Under the pieces are notes generated by a model. The model was given only the letters and a program-made list of their open reading frames with translations, did no database searches and was not told where the DNA came from. A stretch of 34,765 nucleotides of DNA from the NCBI GenBank assembly GCA_025058425.1, contig JANXEG010000007.1:1-34765 (forward strand). The letters run 5' to 3'. This document shows positions 7,510 through 15,209 of this stretch, piece after piece. The stretch's first letter is position 1. Each line of letters opens with the position of its first letter. The position numbers and the translations under genes are program-made. The stretch comes from Nitrososphaerales archaeon. Lineage in GTDB: Archaea; Thermoproteota; Nitrososphaeria; Nitrososphaerales; JANXEG01.

Positions 7510-8070
7510 ATGGTCGAACCGATCCTTAATGAGCTCTACAAAATTTTGGAGGAAGAATCAAAGTCTGAGAAGTTGATAAAGATTCGTAGAACCCTGTATA
7601 AAGATGTAGCCACGTACATAAAGATGATTAAGGCCAATACCGAACGAAATGATCACGATGTTGTCAGTAAATTGATAACGAGAGAGCGAGAGTTGATCAT
7701 AGATTTGGTAGAGAGGCTTTTGAGGTTGAGAATAAGTAAGATAATACGTTCGATGAATGAAGTTGAATACGTTCATTTAACGCCTGAAGAGAAGTATATA
7801 GTCGAGTCTATCAACCTTTCGGTAAAGAAATATGAGAAGATAAAGAGAGCGATCTGGAATGGCCAACCCTCGGTTTTAGAATTTATAGCGGAGAAGATGG
7901 CATCAAAGTATACTGTGGTAAGGTTTTTACAACCCTCTCCGCCGATCGTAGGTACAGATCTTACAAAGTACGGCCCATTCCAAAAGGAGGATGTAGCCGT
8001 ATTACCATCGGATAACGCATGGCCTCTTATAAAGCGTGGTATAGCGGTAGAACTTTGGGATATAGATTAA
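7510..8070 (+). CDS. gins51: GINS complex subunit, Gins51 (Gins15) type
   Basis: A component of the archaeal GINS complex that bridges MCM helicase, the RecJ/Cdc45-like protein and primase at the fork. The helical A domain comes first (about 1-125) and the small beta B domain last, which is the Gins51 order. The B domain has the hallmark VRFLQPSPPIVGTDLTKYGPF segment followed by DVAVLPSDNAWPLIKRGIAVEL. The gene begins one base after priS, so the primase and GINS are translationally coupled; GINS-primase contacts are known in archaea. No Gins23 gene is visible. Length (186 residues) is normal. Confidence 0.92.
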   Translation: MVEPILNELYKILEEESKSEKLIKIRRTLYKDVATYIKMIKANTERNDHDVVSKLITRERELIIDLVERLLRLRISKIIRSMNEVEYVHLTPEEKYIVESINLSVKKYEKIKRAIWNGQPSVLEFIAEKMASKYTVVRFLQPSPPIVGTDLTKYGPFQKEDVAVLPSDNAWPLIKRGIAVELWDID

Positions 8071-8115
8071 TGAGAACTAAATGAAAACGTTCATATATCA
8101 CCTATCTTCTTCGAT

Positions 8116-8304
8116 ATGATTGGCCGTAGAGAGATGGAGAGTTCCAGTAAATCTTTCGGTGGAGTAATATATGAATGCGTAAGGTGTGGGACTAAAGTAT
8201 CTGCTGAGGAATTGGCCCAATTACCTGAGATTAAGTGTATTTGTGGGTATAGAGTTTTGAAAAAGTCAAGACCTCCAGTAGTAAAGCAATTAAAAGCGAT
8301 TTAA
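8116..8304 (+). CDS. rpo12: RNA polymerase subunit Rpo12 (RpoP)
   Basis: The small zinc-ribbon subunit of archaeal RNA polymerase, equivalent to eukaryotic Rpb12. Visible features are YECVRCG near residue 20 and CICGYRVLKKSRPP near 41-54, the four Cys and the basic tail that define the family. The usual protein is about 45-50 residues, so the real start may be the downstream ATG at 8134 rather than the ATG at 8116. It follows gins51 by 45 bp and is probably the last gene of the primase operon. It converges with the MFS gene, 31 bp away. Confidence 0.93.
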   Translation: MIGRREMESSSKSFGGVIYECVRCGTKVSAEELAQLPEIKCICGYRVLKKSRPPVVKQLKAI

Positions 8305-8335
8305 TCTAAATGATAAGTACTCCTAATTTAATTGA

Positions 8336-9547
8336 TCATTCAGACTTCCAATAGCCCTTCCCATGAGTTTTAGGCATAATTGTTAAGAGAAATATTAAGC
8401 CTGTAAAATAGGCGAAGATCGGTATAAAAAATGCATTCTCTAGACCAAAATTTTGTCCCACATATCCTGCAATAGCTGGGGCGATGGTGTTAGCGATATA
8501 AGTAGGTAAGAAGAAGAGCGCATAACCGACACCTCTCTTCTTTGCAGGGGTGAGTTGAGCAAGTAAAGAAGCGGTCGCTGCCATTGCAGTAAAGTTAAAA
8601 GTTCCATAAATCAAGATAAAAGCAATAATAAGTGTAATATGATTTGCATAGATGAGTCCGAGGAGAGAAAAGGGTGTCATGAGTAATGAGACGGCGAACC
8701 ATCTTTTCGCACCAATCTTATCGGTCAAAAAACCACCTATCAGAGCAGCTATACCACCCATGAGTGGCATCAATCCGAAGATTATACTCGCTGCATCCTT
8801 GGGAACATTTCTCTCAAATACAAGGAAGGGCGATAAGATCGTCGAAACCATCTGCATCCCAATAGCCCTTAAAGAAATTATAAAGAGAAATATTAAGAGC
8901 GCCAGAGTTAAGAATTGGCTAGTGGGAGGTGCGCTTTCTTTATCACTAACGCTAAACTCTCTCTTAGTACTCTGAGAAGTAGTAGGCTTTACTCTTAGAA
9001 GTATAAGAGCACTGATAATCGTAGGTACCATCCACAGTAGATACGTAAAGCGCCAACCGTAAGATGATAGCAGAAGACCGGCTGTAATAGGGCCAAGGGC
9101 TAAGCCTAAGGTCCCTGCTCCACCGTGAATACCTAAAGCTTTTCCTCGATTATTCGGCTCCATCAATCTACTGGCCAAACTATACGCGGGCGGATGGTAG
9201 ATCGCGGTTGAAAGGTTTATTATGGATATACCCAAAATCACCATATACTCATTGGATGCGTTACCCATCATCAATGCACCACTTAAGGTTAGAAGAAGGC
9301 TGATAAGAATTACTTTAACGGATCCGAGTTTATCCGCAATTATTCCACCTGGAATCGTGGCTACTACTTGGCATAAGGTGGCTATTGAAAGGATTATACC
9401 AATTGTGGATAAATTAAGGTTGAATTCGATCATAATTACTGGTAATAAGGCTAAGTGGATTTGAAGGTATGCGTGGTTTATCATATGTGTAGATGCAACG
9501 GCACCTAAACTAAGGGCCTTCTTTAGGTTATGGACCAGGGTTGACAA
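8336..9547 (-). CDS. Major facilitator superfamily transporter
   Basis: An inner-membrane secondary transporter of 403 residues with about twelve hydrophobic segments in two halves and a more polar central loop (around 195-215, Ser/Lys/Glu-rich). The first cytoplasmic loop carries a GGIIADKLG motif, matching the MFS motif A (G-x-x-x-D-R/K-x-G), and the second half repeats it as GGFLTDKIGAKR. The substrate cannot be read from the sequence. It is monocistronic with A+T-rich DNA upstream, facing the end of rpo12 and unrelated in function to its neighbours. Confidence 0.9.
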   Translation of the reverse strand: MSTLVHNLKKALSLGAVASTHMINHAYLQIHLALLPVIMIEFNLNLSTIGIILSIATLCQVVATIPGGIIADKLGSVKVILISLLLTLSGALMMGNASNEYMVILGISIINLSTAIYHPPAYSLASRLMEPNNRGKALGIHGGAGTLGLALGPITAGLLLSSYGWRFTYLLWMVPTIISALILLRVKPTTSQSTKREFSVSDKESAPPTSQFLTLALLIFLFIISLRAIGMQMVSTILSPFLVFERNVPKDAASIIFGLMPLMGGIAALIGGFLTDKIGAKRWFAVSLLMTPFSLLGLIYANHITLIIAFILIYGTFNFTAMAATASLLAQLTPAKKRGVGYALFFLPTYIANTIAPAIAGYVGQNFGLENAFFIPIFAYFTGLIFLLTIMPKTHGKGYWKSE

Positions 9548-9704
9548 AGGCTTTCTTTATTTAATCTCTAATTAGTTATTTTAATCTTACTCTATATTCT
9601 ATGACGCAATGTTAATATTAGAAATTTAATTAATTCTGAGGTATTAATTACTAGAAATTATAATATGATGTGGTGATAAATCTAATTTTTATTAAATATA
9701 ATCG

Positions 9705-10637
9705 TTAATTTGTTAATCTGTTTAACGCTGAGAAACAGATATCCTTTAAATGCGTAAAGGCTTCTTCAAATCTATCTCTATCTACACTTCCAAACGCATA
9801 TTCAGGTTTGCCGCCGCCACGCCCTCCAAATTTCACCAATGCTTCTTGCAGTAGTTTGCTACAATCTATATTAATATCATAACTTCTTGCGAAGATCATC
9901 AATCCTTGATCTTCCATATTCCCGATCAACACTATAACTTTATCACCTTTAATTAACTCACCAATCTTCTTCATCAGGATCTTTCTATCCAGGCCTTCAA
10001 AGATCTGGTGATAAAACTTGAACCCTTTCCCTTCAACGAATGTAAGGTCATTTAACTTTTCAAGGGTTAAAATCCTAATCTTCCTCCTTAAATCCGCTAC
10101 TTCGTTACTGATATTCGAAGCGGTCTTTACCAAAGTTTCATACGTAGCGCCAAGGATTTCAGCTACCTTCATACATGTATTAGAAATTTCGAGCGCTTTT
10201 ACCTTTGCACGTTCGCCAACTTCAAATGTTATCTGAAATGTTCCGTCGTGCGCCTTAGAGAATCCAGTAATCAGGAAGAAATCACATTCTTTAGTGTTAT
10301 TCACATGTTCTCTATTACATGCAGAGTAATCATAACCATCGATTTCTATTACCCTTACCTTACCTGAGATTCTTTCTTCATACGCTCGAAGTGTTGGAAA
10401 GACTTTCTTCGCTTCATCTAACGTGTTGAAGAAATGTTCCTTTACGACTCGCCCTTCAGATATCACTTTATTGGTAATACGTTCAGCCTCCCAGATGGTA
10501 TCCCAATTCAATTTATCACATATCAAATAGATGAAATTACCCTCAGCGGTATGTTCGACCTTCTTAACTTTAACACCCTGTATTAATCTGCTCAAACTAC
10601 CGACGAAGATATGCTCAGCGGTATGTTCCGATCCCAT
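9705..10637 (-). CDS. Trans-editing AlaX-like protein with C-terminal DHHA1 domain
   Basis: Hydrolyses mischarged tRNA-Ala (Ser or Gly on tRNA-Ala). The AlaRS-type editing domain is at the N-terminus with zinc motif HTAEH (H5, H9) right at the start and the second metal pair in the SACNREHVNN segment near residue 109. A helical linker (about 165-200) leads to a DHHA1 domain (about 205-310) with the GGRGGGKPE glycine loop. The N-terminal beta-barrel seen before HxxxH in AlaX-M/L and AlaRS is absent, so the architecture is a short editing core plus DHHA1. The gene starts (ATG at 10637) 7 bp after the Lrp-type regulator and is probably co-transcribed with it. Confidence 0.87.
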   Translation of the reverse strand: MGSEHTAEHIFVGSLSRLIQGVKVKKVEHTAEGNFIYLICDKLNWDTIWEAERITNKVISEGRVVKEHFFNTLDEAKKVFPTLRAYEERISGKVRVIEIDGYDYSACNREHVNNTKECDFFLITGFSKAHDGTFQITFEVGERAKVKALEISNTCMKVAEILGATYETLVKTASNISNEVADLRRKIRILTLEKLNDLTFVEGKGFKFYHQIFEGLDRKILMKKIGELIKGDKVIVLIGNMEDQGLMIFARSYDINIDCSKLLQEALVKFGGRGGGKPEYAFGSVDRDRFEEAFTHLKDICFSALNRLTN

Positions 10638-10644
10638 AAACGAA

Positions 10645-11118
10645 TCATACAGGGATTGTATAATGAGGTATTCTTCGGGTCTTCTTCATCTCCATAAATG
10701 TCTCTGTGCGAACGATACCATTAATCCTTCCTATATTTTCTGAAATCAATCGGTGTAGTTCATCGAGAGTTCTTGTCTTCACCTCAACCAACAAATCAAA
10801 ACGCCCCGTCACTTCTGAAACACTTCTTACTTCATTCAAATTAAGAAGTTCCTTTAAAATACCATCCCTTAACCTCTGCTCAATGTTAATACCTATGATA
10901 GCGGAGATGGTCAGGCCTAACGCTTCTTCGTTAACTTCAACGGTGAACTTCTTGATCAAATCCTTTTTTATTAACCTTTTTATCCGACTGTAGATAACCG
11001 ATGCGTTAACGTTGATCTTCTTGCTGAGTTTAGGGACGGATAGACTAGCATCTTGAATAAGTTCAGCCAAAATTTTCATATCGATATCGTCAATCTTTTT
11101 CATTTTTGTTTGCCCCAA
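10645..11118 (-). CDS. Lrp/AsnC-family transcriptional regulator
   Basis: A 157-residue feast/famine regulator. The N-terminal helix-turn-helix (about 8-60; DDIDMKILAELIQDASLSVPKLSKKINVNASVIYSRIKRL) is followed by a RAM ligand/oligomerisation domain with alternating strands (GLTISAIIGINIE; VRSVSEVTGRFDLLVEVKTRTLDEL). The effector would be an amino acid or similar small molecule, but cannot be predicted. The stop lies 7 bp before the AlaX-like gene, hinting that amino-acid status and tRNA-Ala proofreading are co-expressed. The 275-bp region upstream to divergent pyrE is A+T-rich. Confidence 0.93.
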   Translation of the reverse strand: MGQTKMKKIDDIDMKILAELIQDASLSVPKLSKKINVNASVIYSRIKRLIKKDLIKKFTVEVNEEALGLTISAIIGINIEQRLRDGILKELLNLNEVRSVSEVTGRFDLLVEVKTRTLDELHRLISENIGRINGIVRTETFMEMKKTRRIPHYTIPV

Positions 11119-11368
11119 TCAATATCTACTATAGCTTCTTTAGACTTAGTTTAAATATTTTATGGTTATCATTAAATACTTAAGAATGTTTTAACTTACA
11201 ACTTTTTAATATCAATATTTTTCAATGATATTCGGAAGGACGTTCGATTATATTTGATTTACGCCCTGCTGCTATTACATTTTCTTCTGAGCTTATCCTC
11301 TCAAGCTCGAGAAGATTTTGCATAGAATTAAAATTTGCATCCAGACTTTACATTTTTTTATTTTAATC

Positions 11369-11376
11369 TTTTTATA
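11369..11376 (+). promoter_or_regulatory. TATA box of pyrE
   Basis: A TTTTTATA stretch centred about 22 bp before the pyrE ATG, preceded by T/A-rich DNA. This spacing places the transcription start at or next to the start codon, so the message would be leaderless or nearly so. On the opposite strand the same site reads GTATAAAAAG and could serve divergent transcription. Confidence 0.5.
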
Positions 11377-11393
11377 CCCCTGATTGAGAATTA

Positions 11394-12074
11394 ATGGGTG
11401 GGTTTTTGCTTTCTACACCCTACGATGTCATATGGCTAGAGAAAAAGCCCATATTGGCTAAAGAAGTGGCTCTCCTCCTTCACAGGATAGGTGCGATAAG
11501 GTTTGGTAACTTTATTTTAAGCTCTGGTCGAGAAAGTCCATACTATATAGATCTTCGAATCCTACCTTCATACCCTGAGATTCTTAAGAGAGTAGTGGAG
11601 CTCTACGTGGAGATGATAAATAATGAGATTCGAAGTAAGGAAGAGATCCATCGAATAGCTGGCATACCAACAGCTGGTCTACCGATAGCTACACTAGTGA
11701 GCCAATTGATACCCTTGCCCCTTTTATATGTGCGCAAACAAGAGAAGAAGTACGGTCTCGAAAAGATTGTAGAAGGTGTTATAAAGGCTGGGGATCGTGT
11801 GGTCGTCGTTGACGATGTTGTAACTACGGGCCATAGTGCATTAGAACAGATTCGAGTATTAAGAGAGCATGGTGGCATAGTGAATCACCTTGTCGTCCTT
11901 ATCGATAGAGATGAAGGAGGCGAATCGAATCTGGCAAAAGAAAATGTCACACTACACTACCTTATGAAGATAGGAGATTTATTCACATACCTAAAGAATT
12001 TAAATCTGGTCGATCAAGAAAAGTATGATGAAGTTATGAAGTATGTTATGAAGTACCGTAAAGGAGGTTCATAA
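11394..12074 (+). CDS. pyrE: Orotate phosphoribosyltransferase PyrE
   Basis: Transfers phosphoribose from PRPP to orotate to give OMP in pyrimidine synthesis. The substrate-binding hood SSGRESPYYIDLR (about 43-55), the flexible catalytic loop RKQEKKYG (about 111-118) and the PRPP motif VVVVDDVVTTGHS (about 136-148) are all intact. At 226 residues it is slightly longer than bacterial OPRT. It starts with ATG at 11394 near the TATA box and runs straight into a second OPRT-like gene with no gap. No pyrF (OMP decarboxylase) is visible, unlike many genomes where the two are linked. Confidence 0.93.
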   Translation: MGGFLLSTPYDVIWLEKKPILAKEVALLLHRIGAIRFGNFILSSGRESPYYIDLRILPSYPEILKRVVELYVEMINNEIRSKEEIHRIAGIPTAGLPIATLVSQLIPLPLLYVRKQEKKYGLEKIVEGVIKAGDRVVVVDDVVTTGHSALEQIRVLREHGGIVNHLVVLIDRDEGGESNLAKENVTLHYLMKIGDLFTYLKNLNLVDQEKYDEVMKYVMKYRKGGS

Positions 12075-12656
12075 ATGATGATGAGTAGTGATTGGTTAAA
12101 AATCAAAAGGATTCACGCTGAGAAACTTCTCTCAATAATCGTCAAAAGGCAGATTCTGAAGAAGGGGAACTTCGCCCTACATTTAGGCCATTCGACCGAA
12201 TACTATCTAGATTTTCGGCTGGTCCCTTCACATCCAAATGACTTTATAGATGTATGCACAGCATATGCAGATTTGATTAAGAATGAAATAAGTGAATTTG
12301 ATGCTCTAACGGGTGTTGCTTATTCAGCGATACCGTTTGCGGCTGGAACGAGCGTTAGATTAAATGTACCCTATATTCTTATGGAGAAGATCGAGAAAGA
12401 AGGTAGTCTGCGCACACCTGTGTATGGGCATATTAAAAAAGGAGATAGGATTGTGATACTTGATGATGTGTCAGCATCTGGTGTTACGCTACTTTGTGTT
12501 GCGAGTGTGCTACGTGCTTTGGGTGGTGTAGTGAAGGACGTCGTCGTACTTGTAGATCGAGAACAGGGTGCCGATAAAGTACTTAGTGAACAAGGAATAA
12601 ATCTACACTATTACCTAAAGTTGAGTGAGATCTTATCCTACGTATCATCGCGATAG
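12075..12656 (+). CDS. Second orotate phosphoribosyltransferase-like protein, catalytic loop degenerate
   Basis: A paralogue of the gene just upstream, 193 residues. The fold is the same: hood segment LHLGHSTEYYLDFRLVPSHP, core, and PRPP motif IVILDDVSASGVT with both acidic residues kept. The mobile loop that supplies catalytic Lys/Arg in OPRT (RKQEKKYG in the first copy) is replaced by MEKIEKEGSLR, so at least the Arg-Lys pair and the YG end are lost. It begins directly after the pyrE stop, so the two should be made in similar amounts. It might form a mixed dimer with PyrE, act on another base, or bind PRPP as a regulator; the sequence does not decide. The end is 12 bp from the convergent pyrI. 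Confidence 0.8.
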   Translation: MMMSSDWLKIKRIHAEKLLSIIVKRQILKKGNFALHLGHSTEYYLDFRLVPSHPNDFIDVCTAYADLIKNEISEFDALTGVAYSAIPFAAGTSVRLNVPYILMEKIEKEGSLRTPVYGHIKKGDRIVILDDVSASGVTLLCVASVLRALGGVVKDVVVLVDREQGADKVLSEQGINLHYYLKLSEILSYVSSR

Positions 12657-12668
12657 CATTATATAACT

Positions 12669-12878
12669 TCACTTAACCATCTGCCCAATCTGTTTTAATA
12701 TCTTATCCTCAGTAAGGTACCTTTCACAATAGTAGCATTGTAGTATAACAGGCTCCGTCGATTTTATATAGAACTTAACCTTGGCCTCTTCCCTAGGTTG
12801 GTTTGTTATACAATTGGGATTCTCACATTTTAATGGTTTCTTCAAGAGCGATTCCAAATCTATCTTCATGATATTCAC
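12669..12878 (-). CDS. pyrI: Aspartate carbamoyltransferase regulatory chain reduced to its zinc domain
   Basis: A 69-residue protein that aligns with only the C-terminal third of PyrI. The zinc ligands are clear: CENPNC (C18 and C23 if GTG 12878 is used) and CYYC (C48 and C51), around a four-strand beta core. The roughly 100-residue N-terminal domain that binds ATP/CTP in normal PyrI (about 150 residues) is missing, and the DNA upstream is pyrB coding sequence, so it was not overlooked. The GTG start overlaps the pyrB stop (GTGA); an ATG nine bases further in is an alternative. In E. coli ATCase the zinc domain is the part that contacts the catalytic chains, so a structural role without nucleotide control is the likely reading. 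Confidence 0.88.
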   Translation of the reverse strand: MNIMKIDLESLLKKPLKCENPNCITNQPREEAKVKFYIKSTEPVILQCYYCERYLTEDKILKQIGQMVK

Positions 12879-13801
12879 CCCACTTCGACACCCATTATAA
12901 GGGAGATTAAAGCCATTCGGACAGGTATGGCATTCTTTGCCTGTTGAAAGTATAATGCGTGGGGTGTATTATCTAATTCATGAGATAATTCTGTAACCCT
13001 TGGAAGAGGGTGTAAAATCACCATACTCTCTTTCGCGTTCTTCACAGCTTCATAATCGAGCCGGTACAGATCTTTGATCTTTTCATACTCCTCAACGTCT
13101 GTAAATCTTTCTTTTTGGACCCTTGTGATGTATATTACATCTACATCCCTTATTACATCGCTCAATTGCTCGATTTCATTTACATTGGGCAATACCTTCT
13201 TCAAATGATCTATAACTTCTCTCCTCATTCTTAATTGATAAGGTGATACTAAAGTCAACTTTACATTATACTTTGAAACTCCATATGCAAAAGAAATCGA
13301 TGCTCTAGCATGTGCAAGATCGCCCATTATCGCTATGTGAAGACCATCGATCTTTCCAAACCTTTTCTTAATGGTATAGAGGTCGAGCATAGCCTGCGTA
13401 GGGTGGTGAGTTGAACCATCTCCACCATTGATGACAGGTATTTTAGCGATTTCAGCTGCGTACCTTGCAGCACCATCTACGGGGTGCCTCATTATTATCA
13501 GATCTGCATATTCATCGACCATCCGTATCGTATCGGCAAGGCTTTCACCCTTCGCTATCGAAGATATCGTCGGCTCAGAAAAACCTATGCACTTACCACC
13601 GAGTCTGAGTACGCTCGTTTCAAAGCTTAACCTTGTTCTCGTACTCGGCTCGAAGAAGAGCACTGCAACGATCTTATCACTTAAGATAGGTAGGGTCTTA
13701 TTAGAATAGTATTCCATCTTTTCGGCCGTCCTAAAGATCAAATCTAACTCATCTTTAGAGAAGTCATTAATAGATATCACATCTCTACCCTTTAAACTCA
13801 T
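12875..13801 (-). CDS. pyrB: Aspartate carbamoyltransferase catalytic chain PyrB
   Basis: Condenses carbamoyl phosphate with aspartate in the first committed step of pyrimidine synthesis. Visible motifs are the carbamoyl-phosphate loop STRTRLSFE, the AKGESLADT loop (the 80s loop), HPTQAMLD in the middle and HPLPRVTE near the C-terminus. All are intact, and 308 residues is the normal length. The ATG at 13801 lies about 26 bp from a TATA box, so the mRNA is probably leaderless. It overlaps the truncated pyrI by four bases. With pyrE and its paralogue convergent across 12 bp, the pyrimidine genes form one locus of two face-to-face transcripts. Confidence 0.96.
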   Translation of the reverse strand: MSLKGRDVISINDFSKDELDLIFRTAEKMEYYSNKTLPILSDKIVAVLFFEPSTRTRLSFETSVLRLGGKCIGFSEPTISSIAKGESLADTIRMVDEYADLIIMRHPVDGAARYAAEIAKIPVINGGDGSTHHPTQAMLDLYTIKKRFGKIDGLHIAIMGDLAHARASISFAYGVSKYNVKLTLVSPYQLRMRREVIDHLKKVLPNVNEIEQLSDVIRDVDVIYITRVQKERFTDVEEYEKIKDLYRLDYEAVKNAKESMVILHPLPRVTELSHELDNTPHALYFQQAKNAIPVRMALISLIMGVEVG

Positions 13802-13822
13802 ACCATCTAATTTTAAATAAAA

Positions 13823-13832
13823 AATATAAAAA
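13823..13832 (-). promoter_or_regulatory. TATA box of pyrB-pyrI
   Basis: The minus strand reads TTTTTATATT here, centred about 26 bp upstream of the pyrB ATG. This is the standard archaeal distance between TATA box and transcription start, so pyrB should be transcribed from at or near its own start codon. Confidence 0.5.
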
Positions 13833-14066
13833 GTTTAGGTAAATGCTGAAAGGAATCTAATTCTTGACATCTGTTAAAATTCTACAATCCTAAAACCTCA
13901 ACTTTTTAAATTCATCCGCTAAGGTATCCATTTCCATTTCAGAATTGAGATACGGGATCGAATCTGATTTTCTATTGAGAGGTAATTTGATCGAATTATT
14001 AAATGGTAGATGTGCCTTAAGATCATACAAAAAATGAATATACGGAGTACATAAAATATTCTTGAT

Positions 14067-15209
14067 ATGCCTGAAATTTGGTTACCCTATGGTCAGGTTG
14101 AAATCGTCGTAGATGTGAAGGCAGAGAATTTAGCAGATGTGATCGAACCATCGTATCCTTCTATAGACAGTACAAATTTGGTTGAGAGGTTAAAAGATTT
14201 GGAAGTTCATGAGAGGGCTTTGATAATCGTTGAGGGTTACAACGATTCATCTCTTACAATACTCTCAATCTTGTTAGATACCTTGGGTCAAGATGTACAC
14301 ATCTTAACAACTAAAGGAGGTTTATCGAATGTAAAAAAGTTGTGTGAAGGTAAATCGATCAAGGTCTCAACCTTAAGTGGAGTGGCTGGGGTTAATAGCA
14401 TAGTGGATGGTATAGAAATTCGAATACCATCGATATTCTCTGATTTCGATACAAAGATCTTGATTTCGGAGGCAACATTCGACCCACTTTTTGGATTTAG
14501 AGGTGGTCCAATCACTCTTCTAACGATTTTGGATGATCGATTGATCGGCGAAGCATTCAAGATAAGTTCGTATAGCTACCCGAAGCCGGGTGTAGAGACC
14601 GAAGCTAGTAAATTCGCTGATAAAATCGCGGAAAAGATTGATGATTTCATCTCTATCGAGCTCGTATCCCATCATGGAGGAATATCGGAAATCTTCATTG
14701 GAAGTGTAGTTGATACTCATAAAAAGGCTTCACAAAAGCTTCTTGAAATTGCGAAGAGAAGTTTATCTGAACCGGCTAAAGCGATGATCGTTAGTGCGGG
14801 TGGTTTGAATAATGATCTCACATTGGCATCTTCGATAAAATGCTTATGGAATGTAATTGGCGGATTAAAAGAACAAGGTTCGATAGTTCTTATAGCCGAA
14901 TGCTCTCAAGGTTTAGGTTCTGAAGCACTCAAATTATACGTTTCTGGAAGGTTAGATATTGCAGAGATGATTAAAAAAGGCGAGTATATCGATGGTCTTG
15001 AAGACCTGATCTATTTAAGAGAGGCCCTAACGCGGTATAAGATTCAACTCGTCTCAACCCTACCCCATTACTATGTTGAGAATGTATTGGGTTTACGTAC
15101 CGCTCGTAAGGCTGGTGATGCTTTAAATAGCATCCTTAGTAGCCATGGGACGAGAGTTAAGATATACATCGTACCGAGAGGCCGTGAAACATTACTTACG
15201 CTTGAGTAG
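14067..15209 (+). CDS. LarA-fold (DUF2088, nickel-pincer racemase family) protein lacking the catalytic residues
   Basis: 380 residues with the overall layout of lactate racemase LarA. The N-terminal LPYG...V..VLEPSYP-type opening (WLPYGQVEIVVDVKAEN) and the C-terminal half (AGGLNNDLTLASSIKCLWNV, then GSIVLIAECSQGLGSEA, then a KIYIVPRGRETLLTL end) match the family in order. The active-site blocks do not. Where LarA has SSDHTRP this protein has VEGYNDS. The GFHRP histidine is replaced by KGGLS. The segment holding the His and the cofactor-bearing Lys (ESHFFAGFSGGRKS in LarA) reads DPLFGFRGGPIT. It is therefore unlikely to carry the nickel-pincer cofactor in the known way. The gene is monocistronic, and its end overlaps the convergent protease gene by 14 bp. 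Function unknown. Confidence 0.72.
   Translation: MPEIWLPYGQVEIVVDVKAENLADVIEPSYPSIDSTNLVERLKDLEVHERALIIVEGYNDSSLTILSILLDTLGQDVHILTTKGGLSNVKKLCEGKSIKVSTLSGVAGVNSIVDGIEIRIPSIFSDFDTKILISEATFDPLFGFRGGPITLLTILDDRLIGEAFKISSYSYPKPGVETEASKFADKIAEKIDDFISIELVSHHGGISEIFIGSVVDTHKKASQKLLEIAKRSLSEPAKAMIVSAGGLNNDLTLASSIKCLWNVIGGLKEQGSIVLIAECSQGLGSEALKLYVSGRLDIAEMIKKGEYIDGLEDLIYLREALTRYKIQLVSTLPHYYVENVLGLRTARKAGDALNSILSSHGTRVKIYIVPRGRETLLTLE

Noticed and set aside
8902-8960. Possible extra regulatory domain in the MFS transporter central loop
   Set aside because: The loop is only a polar Ser/Lys/Glu linker of the usual length between the two six-helix halves.
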